From Veillonella seminalis (GTDB taxonomy: Bacteria > Bacillota > Negativicutes > Veillonellales > Veillonellaceae), in assembly GCF_003992065.1 (NCBI RefSeq), contig NZ_RQUZ01000011.1, positions 1 through 64,000 on the forward strand: 64,000 nt of DNA. The letters run 5' to 3'. Below, in pieces: positions 20,301-36,744 of this stretch (positions within the stretch are counted from its first letter, which is position 1; each line of letters begins with the position of its first letter). Both the position numbers and the translations under genes were made by a program. The notes under the pieces are model-generated. The model was not told where the DNA came from. It saw only the letters and a program-made list of their open reading frames with translations, and did no database searches.

Positions 20301-23300
20301 ATCGGCATCAGTAAAGTGAACCATGGAAATACCGGCCAAACCGGTAAGTACGTGTTCTGCTTCTATAAGGCCCGATACCATGCGGCCCTGCAAGTCAATC
20401 TGCGTACGGTCACCGTTAATTACCATTTTGGAATTATTACCCAAACGAGTAAGAAACATCTTCATTTGTTCCGGCGTTGTATTTTGAGCTTCGTCCAAAA
20501 TAATAAAGGCATTTTCCAAAGTACGACCACGCATATAAGCGAGCGGTGCTACTTCGATGATACCGCGCAACATGAAACGATCCACCTGTTCCAAACCGAA
20601 CATATCATTTAAGGCATCGTAAAGCGGTCTTAAATACGGATCTACTTTTTCTTTTAAATCACCGGGTAAGTACCCGAGTTTTTCACCTGCTTCTACAGCC
20701 GGACGAGTCAAAATAATACGCTCTACATCGCGATTTTTTAAATAAAAAGCTGCCAAAGCAACCGCCAAGAAGGTTTTACCGGTACCGGCCGGGCCGATAC
20801 CGAAGGTAATCGTATTGCGACGAATACTGTCAACATACACCTTTTGACCTTCCGTCTTAGGCGTAATCATACGCCCTTTAACAGTCACATTAATCGTATC
20901 TTCAAACATGGTGTGCAACAAGTCGGCTTTACCTGACTTCACCATTCTTACGGCCATACGAATCTGCTGTTCCGTAATGGCACTGCTTTCGTTATAAAGG
21001 AACACTAATTCTTCCAACACGCGCCAGAATTGGTTGACGATTTCATCGTCCCCCTTGAGTTGCAACGTATCGCCGCGACTCACCACCTGACATGGTAATT
21101 CTTCTACAATAATTTTCAAATGACGTTCTTGCATACCCAAAATAGGCACTGCCATTTCATAGCGTGGAAACGTAAATGTTCGTTCCGTCATACTCTTCTC
21201 CTTACTCCTTTTATATGTTTGTTAAAAATAAAACTGTTGGAATTATAAAAATTTACGTACTGCCGAGCCGTTTAAATAGTTACATAAGTCCCCCTGTCGC
21301 ACATCACGTTCTTCCAGTCTTCGTTCTATTTCTTCTTGAATACGCCACCAGCCCATGGACCAGTTCGTAAACAAGGTATTTTCTTCCGGTGCCCGACCTA
21401 CCAGCCGTTGCAACACGATATCTTTATCCAAATGTTGTAAAAACGCGATAACTCGCTCAATATATTCGTCGGCACTGATTAAGGAAAACTGTTTTTCCTC
21501 ATACCATTTGGCCATTAATGTATTCTTAACTATATACAGTGCATGCAGTTTAACCTGATCAACGCCGAGAGCCGTCAAAATACGGGCCCCTTCAATTGTA
21601 TCCGTCATGGTATCCCAAGGCAAATTAACAATCATATGGGCACAAACACTAAACCCGTAACGCTTGGTCCGCAGCACCGCATCAATAAATTCCGCCATAC
21701 CGTGACCGCGATTGATTTTTTCCAATGTATGATAGTTAACTGACTGTAAGCCGTATTCCAGATAAATATCTACCCCGTATTTTTCTTTAATATCCTGTAA
21801 AATCTCAAGATACCTGTCATTTATGCAATCAGGCCGTGTAGCAATAGCAATTCCCACCGTACTGTCGATGCAACCGGCTTCCATATACGCTCTAAATCGA
21901 TCCGGTTCCAAATAAGTGTTGCTGAAATTTTGGTAATACGGAATATATTTGTAGGCCTTGTATTTAGGAGCAATATGAGCAATATTCTTCTCAAGCTGCT
22001 CCCGGACCGTCATCGATGCCGGCAAGTTTTCATAACCGGCCCCGATTTCACCGCAAAATACACAGCCGCCTACACCAACCGAACCATCACGATTCGGACA
22101 GGTTAACGGCAAAGCCACCGGTAATTTATATACTTTTTCACCATATTTTTCTTTCAAAAAAGCCGATATGGCTCGGTACCGTTTCGGTTTTGTTGTATCA
22201 CTCATTAACTAATACCGCCTCCGGTCTCACAAACGGTCTTTGCCGTTGTTTTACATCTATAATTAACGTCACCTCGGTTACGCCTTTTGACATGTAAGTT
22301 GCTTGTTCCGCTTCGGAAATAGCCCCCAAGATGAAAGCCGTAGCCAATGATACCGTATGTTCACAATAATCTTGACGAATTCGTCGCCATTCCACAAACC
22401 GATAATTAGGAATATATTGTTTAACAAGCTCTTCGTCACGCCAAAAGGCTTCCCCCGACTGTAATAATTCTTTCGTCTGTTTCGGAAGACCTAATTCATC
22501 ACCACGTACCTTACCGCCGAAGCTGACAAGACAATCAAATTCCAAGAGTTCTCGACTGATTACATCATTTTGCTTAGTAAAATAATCATGTAAAAATGCC
22601 ATTTGATCACGGTCATTCAATTTACGTTTATGCAAATTCTGAGCGATCCAAGCTTTGGTCAATTTTTCAAAATAATGGAAGGCACTATCACCGGTATCAA
22701 TCAGACGCCGTCCCAAATAGCCGAAGACAGTACGCAAACGCTCACTGTTGTAAAATCGTTCAAATACATCTTCAAAATGTTTTAGAAACCGAACCTCATC
22801 ATAAGGCAATACATGACTGGCCAACACTTCGTACGGTGCCTTAGCGTCATATACATAATCATATTCCGTGCTTCGTTCCAAGCCGGAACCTTGCAATAAT
22901 TTGAGGAATCCGATTTGTAACGCATGCGGTGTCAGACTGAATACATCATTAAAAGACTCGCCGAATCGTTCATACGGTTCATGCGGTAAGCCCACAATTA
23001 AATCCATATGCACATGAGTGCGACCACATTCAATAACCGGTCGAATTACTTCACAGATGTGCTCCCAATTGTTATAACGACGAATCGCCTTTAACGTTTG
23101 CGGATTTGTACTCTGAACACCTACTTCAATCTGCATTCGTCCTTTTGGGACACTGACGAGTAAATCGACTTCCTCCTGCCCCATTAATACGGGCTCCATT
23201 TCGAGATGGAAATTTGTCTCTGTATCCGCATCATGAATCCACTGCATCAACGGTAAATGATGATGCTTGGCACAGTTAAAGGTACGGTCAACAAATTTAA

Positions 23301-26300
23301 CCTGCTTTACCTTATGGTCGATAAACCACTGTAATTCTTTAAAGGTTCGTTCCTGTGGGAAAAATCGTACCGTATTAGCATTCCCGGATAAACAATATTG
23401 ACAAGAGAACGGACAACCGCGGGACGATTCATAGTATATGATTTTATGCTCTAAATCCACCATGTCCGCTTCTTCATACGGGAATGGGATTGTACTTAAA
23501 TCAGCCACTTCAGCCACTTCTTCGGAACCTAAAATTTGACCGAGCCCCTTCGCACCTGCATCACTATCACCGCGACCTAAAATACCGATTATCTCGGGTT
23601 CCAACGGCGATTCACCGTTTTGCAAGCGCTTTGTCAAAGCAGAAAAGGCCTCTTCGCCTTCCCCTTGCACAATATAATCAATATAGGGATGATGTTCTAA
23701 AATACGACGTGCCGTATATGTTACTTCAGGACCGCCGAGTACAATTTTTATCTGCGGCCGTACCGATTTTAACAAAGACGCTACATGAAGTGTCATGTCG
23801 ATATTCCAAATGTAGCAGGCAAAGCCCACCACATCGGCATCATGTTCCGTTAAATCACTTATAATATCCAAAACAGGCATATTAATAGTGTATTCCACTA
23901 TATCATATGCCTGTCCCTTTGTACGCCCGAAAGCGCGCAAATACCTGAGCGCCAACGACGAATGTATAAATTTTGAATTTAAAGTACTTAAAAGTATGTT
24001 CATTAATATCCTCATCATATGATCGCAGTTAACTACACTGCCACTAACTTAGTCATTATCTACATTATATCATATCTTGAGAATTTTGTGTGAAAACTCC
24101 AATGGGAATATCGCTTTTTACGATAATATTACACTCTTATCAAATTTCATACGTAAAAATATCACAGTTATAAATTATCGGGCAATCAAAAAACTCCGAC
24201 ATAAGCTGTTTGGCCCCTGCATCAGGTTTCGATGCTACCTGGAAAAATGCTTTCATAAAAAGAGCATGCGTAAATACGGCAACATTCTCATGGGTGCCGC
24301 CAAATCGTTCGTTAAGTAATATATGAGCAGTCTTAACGCGGCGTATAAATTGGCCAAACGATTCCACGTCAGGACGCATTTGTAAATCCGGATCCAATGT
24401 TCCCCAAAACTCTTCTACCATTGGCTTCCGTTCCGCCATAGTTGAACCCATACATTTAACCGGATCTAAATAAGTAAATTCACGAACTTCCGGCCACTCT
24501 TCAACTGCCGCTGTCGGATATGCCTTAATTGTTGGCTTAGCCGTTTCTTTAGTGCGTAAATACGTAGAGTGGATGATATACTCCAAGTGTTCAGGCAGAT
24601 GCTCCGGCACCTCTTCAGCTTGAGATTGCCCTAATGGAGTTAACGGTATAGTTGCTGTGTTAAAAGTCTTAAGACCGGCATTAGCTGCACTCTCACCGTG
24701 CCGGATAAGATAGATGGTTGCCATATTGCTCCTTTTACTTAATTGTTAACTGTGTCAATAATAAACCTTTATCATTCTCATTATCTTGTATTAATTGTAC
24801 GCTCAATAATCATAAAAATCTATTGCAATTTTATCATGAACAGAGAAACGCTCAATTTTATTATCATTTATTACCTATCAGTCACTTAATAAAAGAGTAT
24901 AAAAAGAATTAATAAATTACAATTCAAAAACCTGCCACATAGATAAATGCGTAAAATTCTTGTAAAAAACACCATATTGGGTATAAAATATGAGTACTAC
25001 GAAAGATTTAAACAATAATGAGTCTTAATATTTTTAAAACTTTAAATATAGTAACTATTAATTTATCATTTGATTCAGTTGTTTTACCGGTTTCATTTAG
25101 ATAAATTCGTTATCGGAAGATTAAATTGATTAACAATTAAACTGTGAGGTTCTTTATGACTAATGAAATAACACTCGACCAAACGCCAAAACAATCCAAC
25201 TTTATACGTAAAATGCATGAGTATTTACCGGCTATTTGTCATATGATAAACGATACAGCCCAAGGTTCTTTACCGGCGCTGTTGCCATTATTCATTACCA
25301 ACTACGGACTAACCTATGAACAAGTAGCCATCATCATATTCTTTAATACGGCTTTAGCTACAGTCGCTCAACCGTTTTTCGGGTATCTGGCCGACAAAAA
25401 AACATTCTGGCAGAGTATTCCTCTGGGAATTTTAATCTGCGGTTTCAGTATTGCCTCCATTGCCTTTGTTGATAGTTACATAGGTATCATTCTATGCGCA
25501 CTTGTCTCCGGCTTTGGCTCCGCGCTGTTCCATCCGGAAGCAGCTCGTTGGGTCAATGCCATTGCCGGCAAGGAAAAAGGCAAAGCTATGAGTTATTTCT
25601 CCGTCGGCGGTCAAGCCGGTTTTACCATCGGACCAATCATCGGCAGTACTGCTTACATTTGGGGCGTAAAAAGTCTCTTAATTTTTGCCGTAATCGCAGT
25701 TATTGCGATTACCTTATATTTAGTGTTAAAGCCATATAAATTAGCAGCTAAAGCTGAACGTAAAGTAAAAGAATCAACATCCACAACAACAGCTCAAAAC
25801 GATTGGCGCAGTTTCAATATACTATTCGTTACCATCGCTGCCCGTTCCATTTGCTTTGCCGTTCTTAATACCTTTATCCCGATTTATTGGATTACACATT
25901 TTGGGCAAACTACGGCATCCGGTAATTTAGCCTTATCCATTTATTTTGTTTGCGGCATTATCGTTACTATTTTAGGCGGCACCTTGGCAGACCGCATCGG
26001 TTATGTCAAAGCCATTCGTTATTGCTATATTTCATTAGTACCTATCATGCTGGCCTTTACGCTGAGTGATAATTACTGGCTCTCTATGATTCTTATCTTA
26101 CCGTTAAGTTTCGGTATTTTCACCCAATACAGCCCAATGATTATTTTGGGGCAAGTCTATTTAGCCAAAAACATCGGTTTTGCCTCCGGTATTACCTTAG
26201 GCCTCGGCATTACCCTTGGCGGTATCGTGGCACCGCTTATCGGTAAATTAGCGGATATTTACGGACTTCAGAATGCTTGGCTTACCTTAAATCCGATTGT

Positions 26301-29300
26301 GTGGGTTGCTTTATTATCCACCTTCTTCATTACCGATTTACCGCGTTTTAAAAATAAAACCAATACTATTGAAAAATAAGGTATAATAAAACTGTCTAGG
26401 AGTTATTGCATTAATAACTCTTAGACAGTATTTTAACATTATGAATCCTCTTCTTTTAAAATAAGGAGCTACTATGATACGCATCGGTATGGGACAAATT
26501 GAAATCGTTCCCGGCAATCCCCGTAAAAACAGAGACACCATTTTACAAGCTATCGAATATGCCAAAGCATTGCGCATAGATTCATTAATACTGCCGGAAC
26601 TCGCCCTCAGCGGTTATCTCATCGGTGATGCTTGGGATCAACCGGCTTTCGTCAATGAATGTGTCGCCATGGGCGAAACTATTATTAAAGCAACCGATAA
26701 TATAGCTGTTATTTTCGGCAATGTCGGTCTTGATCCTGACAAAACAAACTTTGACGGTCGTCCACGTAAATTTAATGCTATTTTTGCCGCCCAAAACGGC
26801 GAACTCATTACACCACAAGAAGCACCGTATCCGTTTATCATAAAAACATTAAATCCAAACTATCGCTTTTTCAATGAAGCCCGGTATTTCACACCCCTGC
26901 CGATTGTAGCTCAAGAATTACATCGTCCCGTTGAAGAATTATTGGGACTCTTACCGTTTACCTTTAAAAACGGCGAAACTTTTAATGTGGCACCGTTACT
27001 TTGCGAAGACAGCTGGGATGAGAATTATTCGTTTTCACCAACCACAACTTTAGCCGATAAGAGTGCTATTCAAAATGTGCCGATTCATGCTTTTATCAAT
27101 ATTTCGGCTTCCCCATTTACCCTTGGCAAAAATGAACGACGCCACCGCCTCTTTACCGAACGGGCCCGAGCTCTTAAAACACCCGTATTTTATATAAATT
27201 CAGTGGGCCTGCAAAATAACGGTAAATCTATTTGTACCTTTGACGGACAATCCACCGTATATAATCGATTCGGAGAAATTGTAACCCAATTACCGGCCTA
27301 TGAATCTATAGTACAACCGGTATTACTTGATAAGCTTAAACCGGTTGCAAATGATGATTCTTGTGCCATGTATGGCATTGCAGACTTAAAAGATGGCCAC
27401 ACGACTGTTAAACCGGCCGTTGAGGTCCCCGTTCCATCGGAACCGGCCCAAATTTACCATGCCCTTCACTACGGCTTACAATCCTTCCTAAAACAAACCG
27501 GTATTAAGAAAATTGTCATCGGCGTGTCCGGCGGTATCGATTCTGCTTTAAATGCGGCCCTCTACGCGACCGTTTTGGATCCGTCACAAATCTACTTGGT
27601 AAATATGCCGACTCGCTTTAATTCAACAGCCACGAAAGATTTAGCGGCTCAACTGGCCAAAAATCTCGGCTGTCAATATGCAGTTTGCCCGGTAGAAGAC
27701 AGTTTAACACTTACCGTTAATCAATTTGAGTCATTAAGTTTCGAAGGACCGAACGGTTCGGAACAAGTAAAAGTCAGTTCCTTTGTAAAGGAAAATATCC
27801 AAGCTCGCGATCGTTCCGCCCGTATCCTGGCCGGTCTTGCCGCTTCCGTAGGCGGTGCCTTTACCTGCAATGGCAATAAGACAGAATTTACCATCGGTTA
27901 TGCTACTTTATATGGTGATTTAGCCGGTTTCTTAGCTGCCTCCGGCGACCTCTGGAAATACCAGGTCTATAACTTAGCCGATTATTTAAATAAAGAAATC
28001 TTTAAACGTGAAGTTATTCCCCAAGGTACTATCGATATAATTCCGAGTGCCGAACTTTCTGAAAACCAGGATATCACCAAAGGCCAAGGCGATCCGTTAC
28101 AATATGAATACCATGACCGCCTTTTCCGAAGTTTCATCGAACCTTGGAATCGCATGACACCGGAAGACTTGTTGTCAGCCTATAAAGAAAATCGCTTGGA
28201 AACTGTTTTAAACTTACCTAAGCCAATTTCAAATTACTTTACCAGTGCTTCAGATTTCATTGCTGATTTGGAACGTTGGTGGAATTCGTTTGCCGGTCTT
28301 GCCGTAGCGAAACGAATTCAGAGCCCACCTATCATCGTAGTCAGTCGTCGTGCCTATGGCGGTGATTTACTGGAATCACAGATGGCACCGTATTATACGG
28401 AAAAATATTATGAACTGAAAGAAACATTGGTATAGCAATATTAACTACTACCATTTCAAAAATAATCAATAGCAATAAAAAAGATATTCCCCGTAAAAGT
28501 CTAAATCATTTGATGTATGACCAATTCGGGGAATATCTTTTTTGCTTAAATTATAAAATTTTATCGTACGCTAAGTTTTTATTCATTAACGATTTTATCA
28601 ATCCAATCAAAAAGTTCTTCCAAATCGTAATCACCGGCATGTGGAATACCCCAAGGTAAGTCAAAGTTAACATCGTAGCCATAGTTAGCCAGGCGGGTAG
28701 CTACAATAAGCGTTACTGCCATGGATGTGTTATTGTCGATTTCACCATAACGAATACGCCAATGTTCAGTAGAACCGTTCGGTTTAATATAATTAAGCGG
28801 ATTCATCATTTTTATTATATGTTCATCAGCCACTGCCGTGCCATCACCGTTAAAGGATGCAAATTTTGTAAAATGCTGATTATCAATAGTTGCCGTACCG
28901 AAAAGATTATTTTCACCGGTAAAATTATCACGGGCATCAAAAGCACCGGGTGCTTTCATACGGCCTACGGATGTATTGTAAGCTAACCAATCAACATCTA
29001 TGAGATCGGTAATCGGACAATAAGTCGATATAGCAAAAATATCTGTCCGTGCATTGGCTGCGCCAATCTCTTGTAAATACGGAGCATAATCGGGTTCATC
29101 GCCGGTAGCACCTAATAATAATGACAAGGCCCCGCCTGCACTGGTCCCGTTAGAGATAATTTTATTCGCATCACCCGGCATATTCTTATCGTTTTTGTGC
29201 AGATACGCCACAGCTGCCTTTAAATCGACAATAGCAGCCGGCGCTTTCCCATAATAAACGCCTTCAATCGTTTCATTACTGCGACCGCGCGCTGCCGGCG

Positions 29301-32300
29301 CCGCCACTACAAGGCCGCGCGATAAAGCATATAAAACAGCGTTTGGTTCACCGTCTTTAAAAAGAGTCGGTGTAGCTGCTTTACCCGGACGATAACCGCC
29401 TACCGAATTTGGCAAAAAGATAGGGGCCGATTCAGCTGTATACTTATGGTCCTTTTCATTATGAAAATAGGCTTCCGGAATATACACATTCATGGACTGA
29501 TAGGTCGTATCCACCGGGTTAGCCACGTACGGAATATTTTCATAGGCTCTAAAGGTAACATTCTTACCGTCAACCTTCATTGTTCGCGTTTCATAGGTAC
29601 GATCTTCAAAATTTAGAGAATCCGCATTTTCTTTCATATTAGTGGTCTCTGAATTATTATTAATAACCCCTGCGGCTCCAGCTGAACTTATCATACCGCC
29701 CACAGTGAGAACCGCCCCCATAAGAACCATAGCTCGTAATATCTTTTTATATTTCAAATGTTTTGCTCTTTCCATAATTACTTCTCCTTTCAATGTATTT
29801 TTTACATCTGACTATATTTGTATTATATCTTCTATTTGTATTGATTATAATTATAAGTTGAAAGGTTAGGAGAAATATGAAAAAAACTATACCAGACATT
29901 TGGTTCACCTTTACATTCGCTGCAAAGTTTCAACGGCTTTTACTTTATCGATAATAGTCTTCACAATATTATCCAATCGACTATTTTCTTCATAATTAGC
30001 CGGACAAGCAAAATTAACACGATTGTCTTTAATCAGATTTTTAGCCACATTAATTCCATTTTCCTGTTCCGGATTATATACGGCAATGGCTTGACCGCCG
30101 TTTACTTTAACCAGTTTCATACAAGGCACATCGGTAAGACCGTCACCGATGTAGATCATATTACTGAAAGGCACACGTCGTTCCACTTCCGGCGTATATT
30201 GATTAAGCTCTTTATCACTGCTCGTGGTAATATCCAAAACGCCTTTATTGATGCGGAATAAAAATTGCGTTTTAGCCGTATAATTAACGGCAATCTTCGG
30301 CCACTCAATGAGACCGTTATAATCATACTTGAATTCACAAGCATAAATCTTTTTGAAAAACTGGGCAATTTCACTGCCGTCGATGATTTCTTTTACACCA
30401 GACGATACAATATAGTGCTCTATTTGTACACCTTTTGATTCTCCATAAGTACTGATGCGGTCAAACCAAGATTTAACGCCCGGAAAATACTCAATCCCTT
30501 CCCCTAATTTATTTAAAGTTTGCCGCGTAATCGGCACTTCGTGAAGCCGGCTCATCTTAACCATCATAAACATATATGCCAGAATACCATCCATACCGTC
30601 TTTGTCAGTCAAGCCGTTCGCCTCACGCCAAAAATCGGCCGTTGTCATACCAAGCTCCGGAATAAAACCATATTCCTGCATATCCTTAGTACACAACGTC
30701 TTATCAAAATCATACATCAAAGCCACTATAGGCTTTTTATTCGATTCCATATAAACTCCTTTCCTCCCTTTTAGTTTATCAGCGACTCTTGCGAGTTGCT
30801 TTCTAAACGCGAAAAGACTTCTCCATTCTGGGCAAGCTAGCCTTTCGTGCATGCACGCCTCCTCCACTCCTTTAAGTATATTAGCCACTCTTGCGAATTG
30901 CTTTTAATATACGAAAAGACTTCCTTATCACGATAAGCCAGCCTTTATGCTTGCATGCCAGATGGCGATTCGTGATAAGGAAGTCTTTATTTTTTTAAAA
31001 AAGCTTTCGCAAGAGCGCTAATAAACCCGCTCCTACTGCCAACACTATAAATCCAATTAAAAATAAACCACCAAAGAAAGTTAACACACTAAATAGAGCA
31101 ACCGCAACAGCTGCCATAATTAATTTACCCTTCCAGCCTAAAGAACTGATGGTAAATATTTTTATCCCCGGAATTGTCTGGTCAGAAGAATCACGTCTAA
31201 ACCCACCAAATATAGCATTAGTTTTGGCACGATTTTCACGACGAATTTCTTCTTCCGACTGTTCCCGACCATTCTCATCAATGGTCATCCCATCGAAGGA
31301 ACGCCGTTCTTCTTCCGATAACACACTAGTCTGTTTAGTATCATAAGATTGTTTATCTTCCATAGCAATCTCCTATGTTTTAAATCTAATCGTCAGCACT
31401 ATTAAGTCGAAAGCGTGTAAGTTTTAAATTAGGCGTTTAAATGTTTTTGCAACAATTCATTAACAACGCCCGGATTAGCACGGCCCTTGCTGAGTTTCAT
31501 AACTTGACCGACCAAGAAACCGATAGCTTTGCCTTTACCACTCTTGAAGTCTTCTACAGACTTAGGATTATCGGCAATAACCTGTTTTACAATTTCTTCG
31601 ATAGCACCGGTATCGGTAATCTGAACAAGGCCCTGTTCTTCTACGATAGCTTGCGGATCTTTACCGGTTTCCCACATGGAAACGATAACTTTTTTCGCAA
31701 TTTTACCGGAAATTGTGCCTTTGTTGATAAGTTCAATCATAGCTGCCAATTGAGCCGGTTTAACCTTGGCATCAGCGAAAGTAATATTCGCTTCGTTAAC
31801 CATTTTAGATAGATCACCAAGCATCCAGTTAGCTACTGTCTTAGCATCGGCACCGGCTTTAACAGTTTCATCAAGATAATCAGCTGTTTCACGCATAGTT
31901 GTTAAAATCGAGCTGTCTTCTTCAGATAAACCGTAATCAGCTTGGAAACGGGCCATCTTAGCATCCGGCAATTCCGGTAAGGACTGACGGGCTGCTTCAA
32001 TTTGTTCATCCGTGATTACGATTGGTGCCAAGTCTGGTTCAGGGAAATAACGGTAGTCATTTTCCGCTTCTTTTTTACGCATAGACAAAGTCATGCCCTT
32101 GCTGTCATCCCAAGTACGGGTTTCCTGAACGATAATGCCGCCGTCTTCCAAAGTTTCAGCCTGACGAATAGCTTCATATTCAACACCTTTTTGCAACGCG
32201 GTCAAGGAGTTCATATTCTTAATTTCAGTTTTAGTACCTAATTTTTCTTCGCCCATCAAACGTACAGAGATATTGGCATCGCAACGCAAACTGCCTTCTT

Positions 32301-34695
32301 CCATACGAACATCGGAAACGTCCAAGTATTTAATGATGGAACGGATTTTTTCTACATAAGCACGCGCTTCTTCACCGGAACGAAGATCAGGTTCCGATAC
32401 GATTTCCAACAATGGTACCCCGGTACGGTTATAGTCAACATTGGAAGAATCGGATGTGCTGATAGTATTGCCGCTGTGAACCAATTTACCGGCATCTTCT
32501 TCCATGTGGATACGGGTGATGCGGATACGACGAGTTTTACCGCCCACTTCGATATCAATATGACCGTTCAAGCAGATTGGCAAATCATATTGAGATGTCT
32601 GCCAATTTTTAGGCAAATCCGGATAATAATAGTTTTTACGGTCGAATTTATTGAACTGTAAAATTTCGCAGTTCAAAGCTAAACCGACACGAATCGCGTA
32701 TTCCACTACTTTTTGGTTTAATACCGGCATAACGCCCGGCAAACCTAAACATACAGGGCAAACATGGGTATTCTGATCGCCGCCGAATTCAGTAGTACAA
32801 CCGCAGAAAATCTTAGATTTAGTCTTTAACTCCGTATGGACTTCCAGCCCTACGACTGTTTCGTATTTCATAGTGTTACCTCCCCAATGGATGCGATTTT
32901 ATTGCATTCCGGACAAGCCTGTTCGAATGTGTAAGCCGTGCGGAATAAGACTTCTTCACCCATAGCCGGTGCCAACAATTGCATACCGATCGGCATGCCG
33001 TTGGATGCAAAACCTGCCGGGATGGAAATGCCCGGAATACCGGCCAAGTTAACCGGGGTGGTACAAATATCTTCTAAATACATGGACAATGGATCATTAA
33101 TTTTTTCACCAAACTTGAACGCAGTATTTGGCGCAGTCGGTGTTAATAATACGTCTACGTTTTCAAAAGCCGCATCGAATTCGTTTTTGATCAAACGACG
33201 TGCTTTCAAGGCTTTCAAATAGTAAGCATCATAATAACCGGAGCTCAATACATAGGTACCGAGCAAGATACGGCGCTGTACTTCGGCACCAAACCCCTGA
33301 GAACGAGTCTTAGTAGACATTTCAACCAAGTTGTCGGCCGGCACACGCAAACCATAGCTTACGCCGTCATAACGAGCCAAGTTAGAGCTGGCTTCCGCCA
33401 ACGCGATGATATAATACGCGGATAAAGCATATTTGGAAGTCGGCAAGCTTACTTCTACAATTTCAGCCCCCAAGCCTTCGTATACTTTAGCGGCTTTTTC
33501 AAGAGCTTCGCGCACTTCACTGTTGAGTCCTTCGCCAAAATATTCTTTCGGCATACCGATTTTAAGACCTTTTACGTCATTTACCAAAGCTTTCGTATAA
33601 TCAGGACGTTCACCCGGAATGGATGTAGAATCACGATGATCGTAACCGCTGATAACATTAAGAACAATGGCTGCATCCGTTACGTCACGAGTCACAGGTC
33701 CGATTTGGTCAAGGGATGATGCATACGCAATAAGACCGTAACGGGATACATTACCGTAGGTTGGTTTTAAACCGACTACGCCGCAATAAGAAGCAGGCTG
33801 ACGAACAGATCCGCCTGTATCGGAACCCAAAGCCCAAACAGCACTACCGGCTGCTACAGAAGCGGCCGCACCGCCAGATGAACCGCCCGGTACATAATCG
33901 GCGTTCCATGGGTTCGTTGTTTTAGCAAAAGCGGAGCTTTCGGAAGAACTGCCCATGGCAAATTCGTCCATGTTAAGCTTACCGAGACTTACATAATCTT
34001 CTCCGGCTATTTTTTCTACAACAGATGCATTATAAGGCGGCACGAAGTTTTCCAACATACGGGACGCACAAGTAGCCTGCTGATCTTTAATACAAATATT
34101 ATCTTTTACAGCGCCCGGAATACCGGCTAACGGTGAAATAGCTTCACCGGCTGCAATTTTTTCATCAACTTTAGCGGCTACGGCCAAAGCTTGTTCGTGA
34201 GAATCCGCTAAATACGCATGTACGGTCAGTTCTGTTTTTGCTTTATGAGCAATAATAGCATTAGTCAATTCAACCGCGGACAATTCTTTGGCGGTCAATT
34301 TCTGATGTAATTCATGAATGGTCACAGTGCTTCCTCCTATTCCTGTATAACGCGCGGCACTTTGAAGTAACCGTCTTCTTCTTCAGGTGCATTCTGCATA
34401 GCCAATTCATGTGGCAATGAAGGAATCACTTCATCCTTACGGAATACATTATGTAAAGGAACGGCATGGGCCATAGGTTCTACCCCTTCAAGGTCCAATT
34501 CTTCCAATTCGGCAACATATGACAATACGTCATTAAGGGCTTTTTCTACAGTGCCCATATTTTCTTCGCTAATCTCTAAACGAGATAATAAAGCAATTTT
34601 TTTTATTTCTTCCCGATCAATTTTCATGCGTACACATCCTTTCATTTTATTATTATATCAAATTGAATATAACAATACAAAACAAGGCCTTATTA

Positions 34696-36744
<2,049 letters not shown>
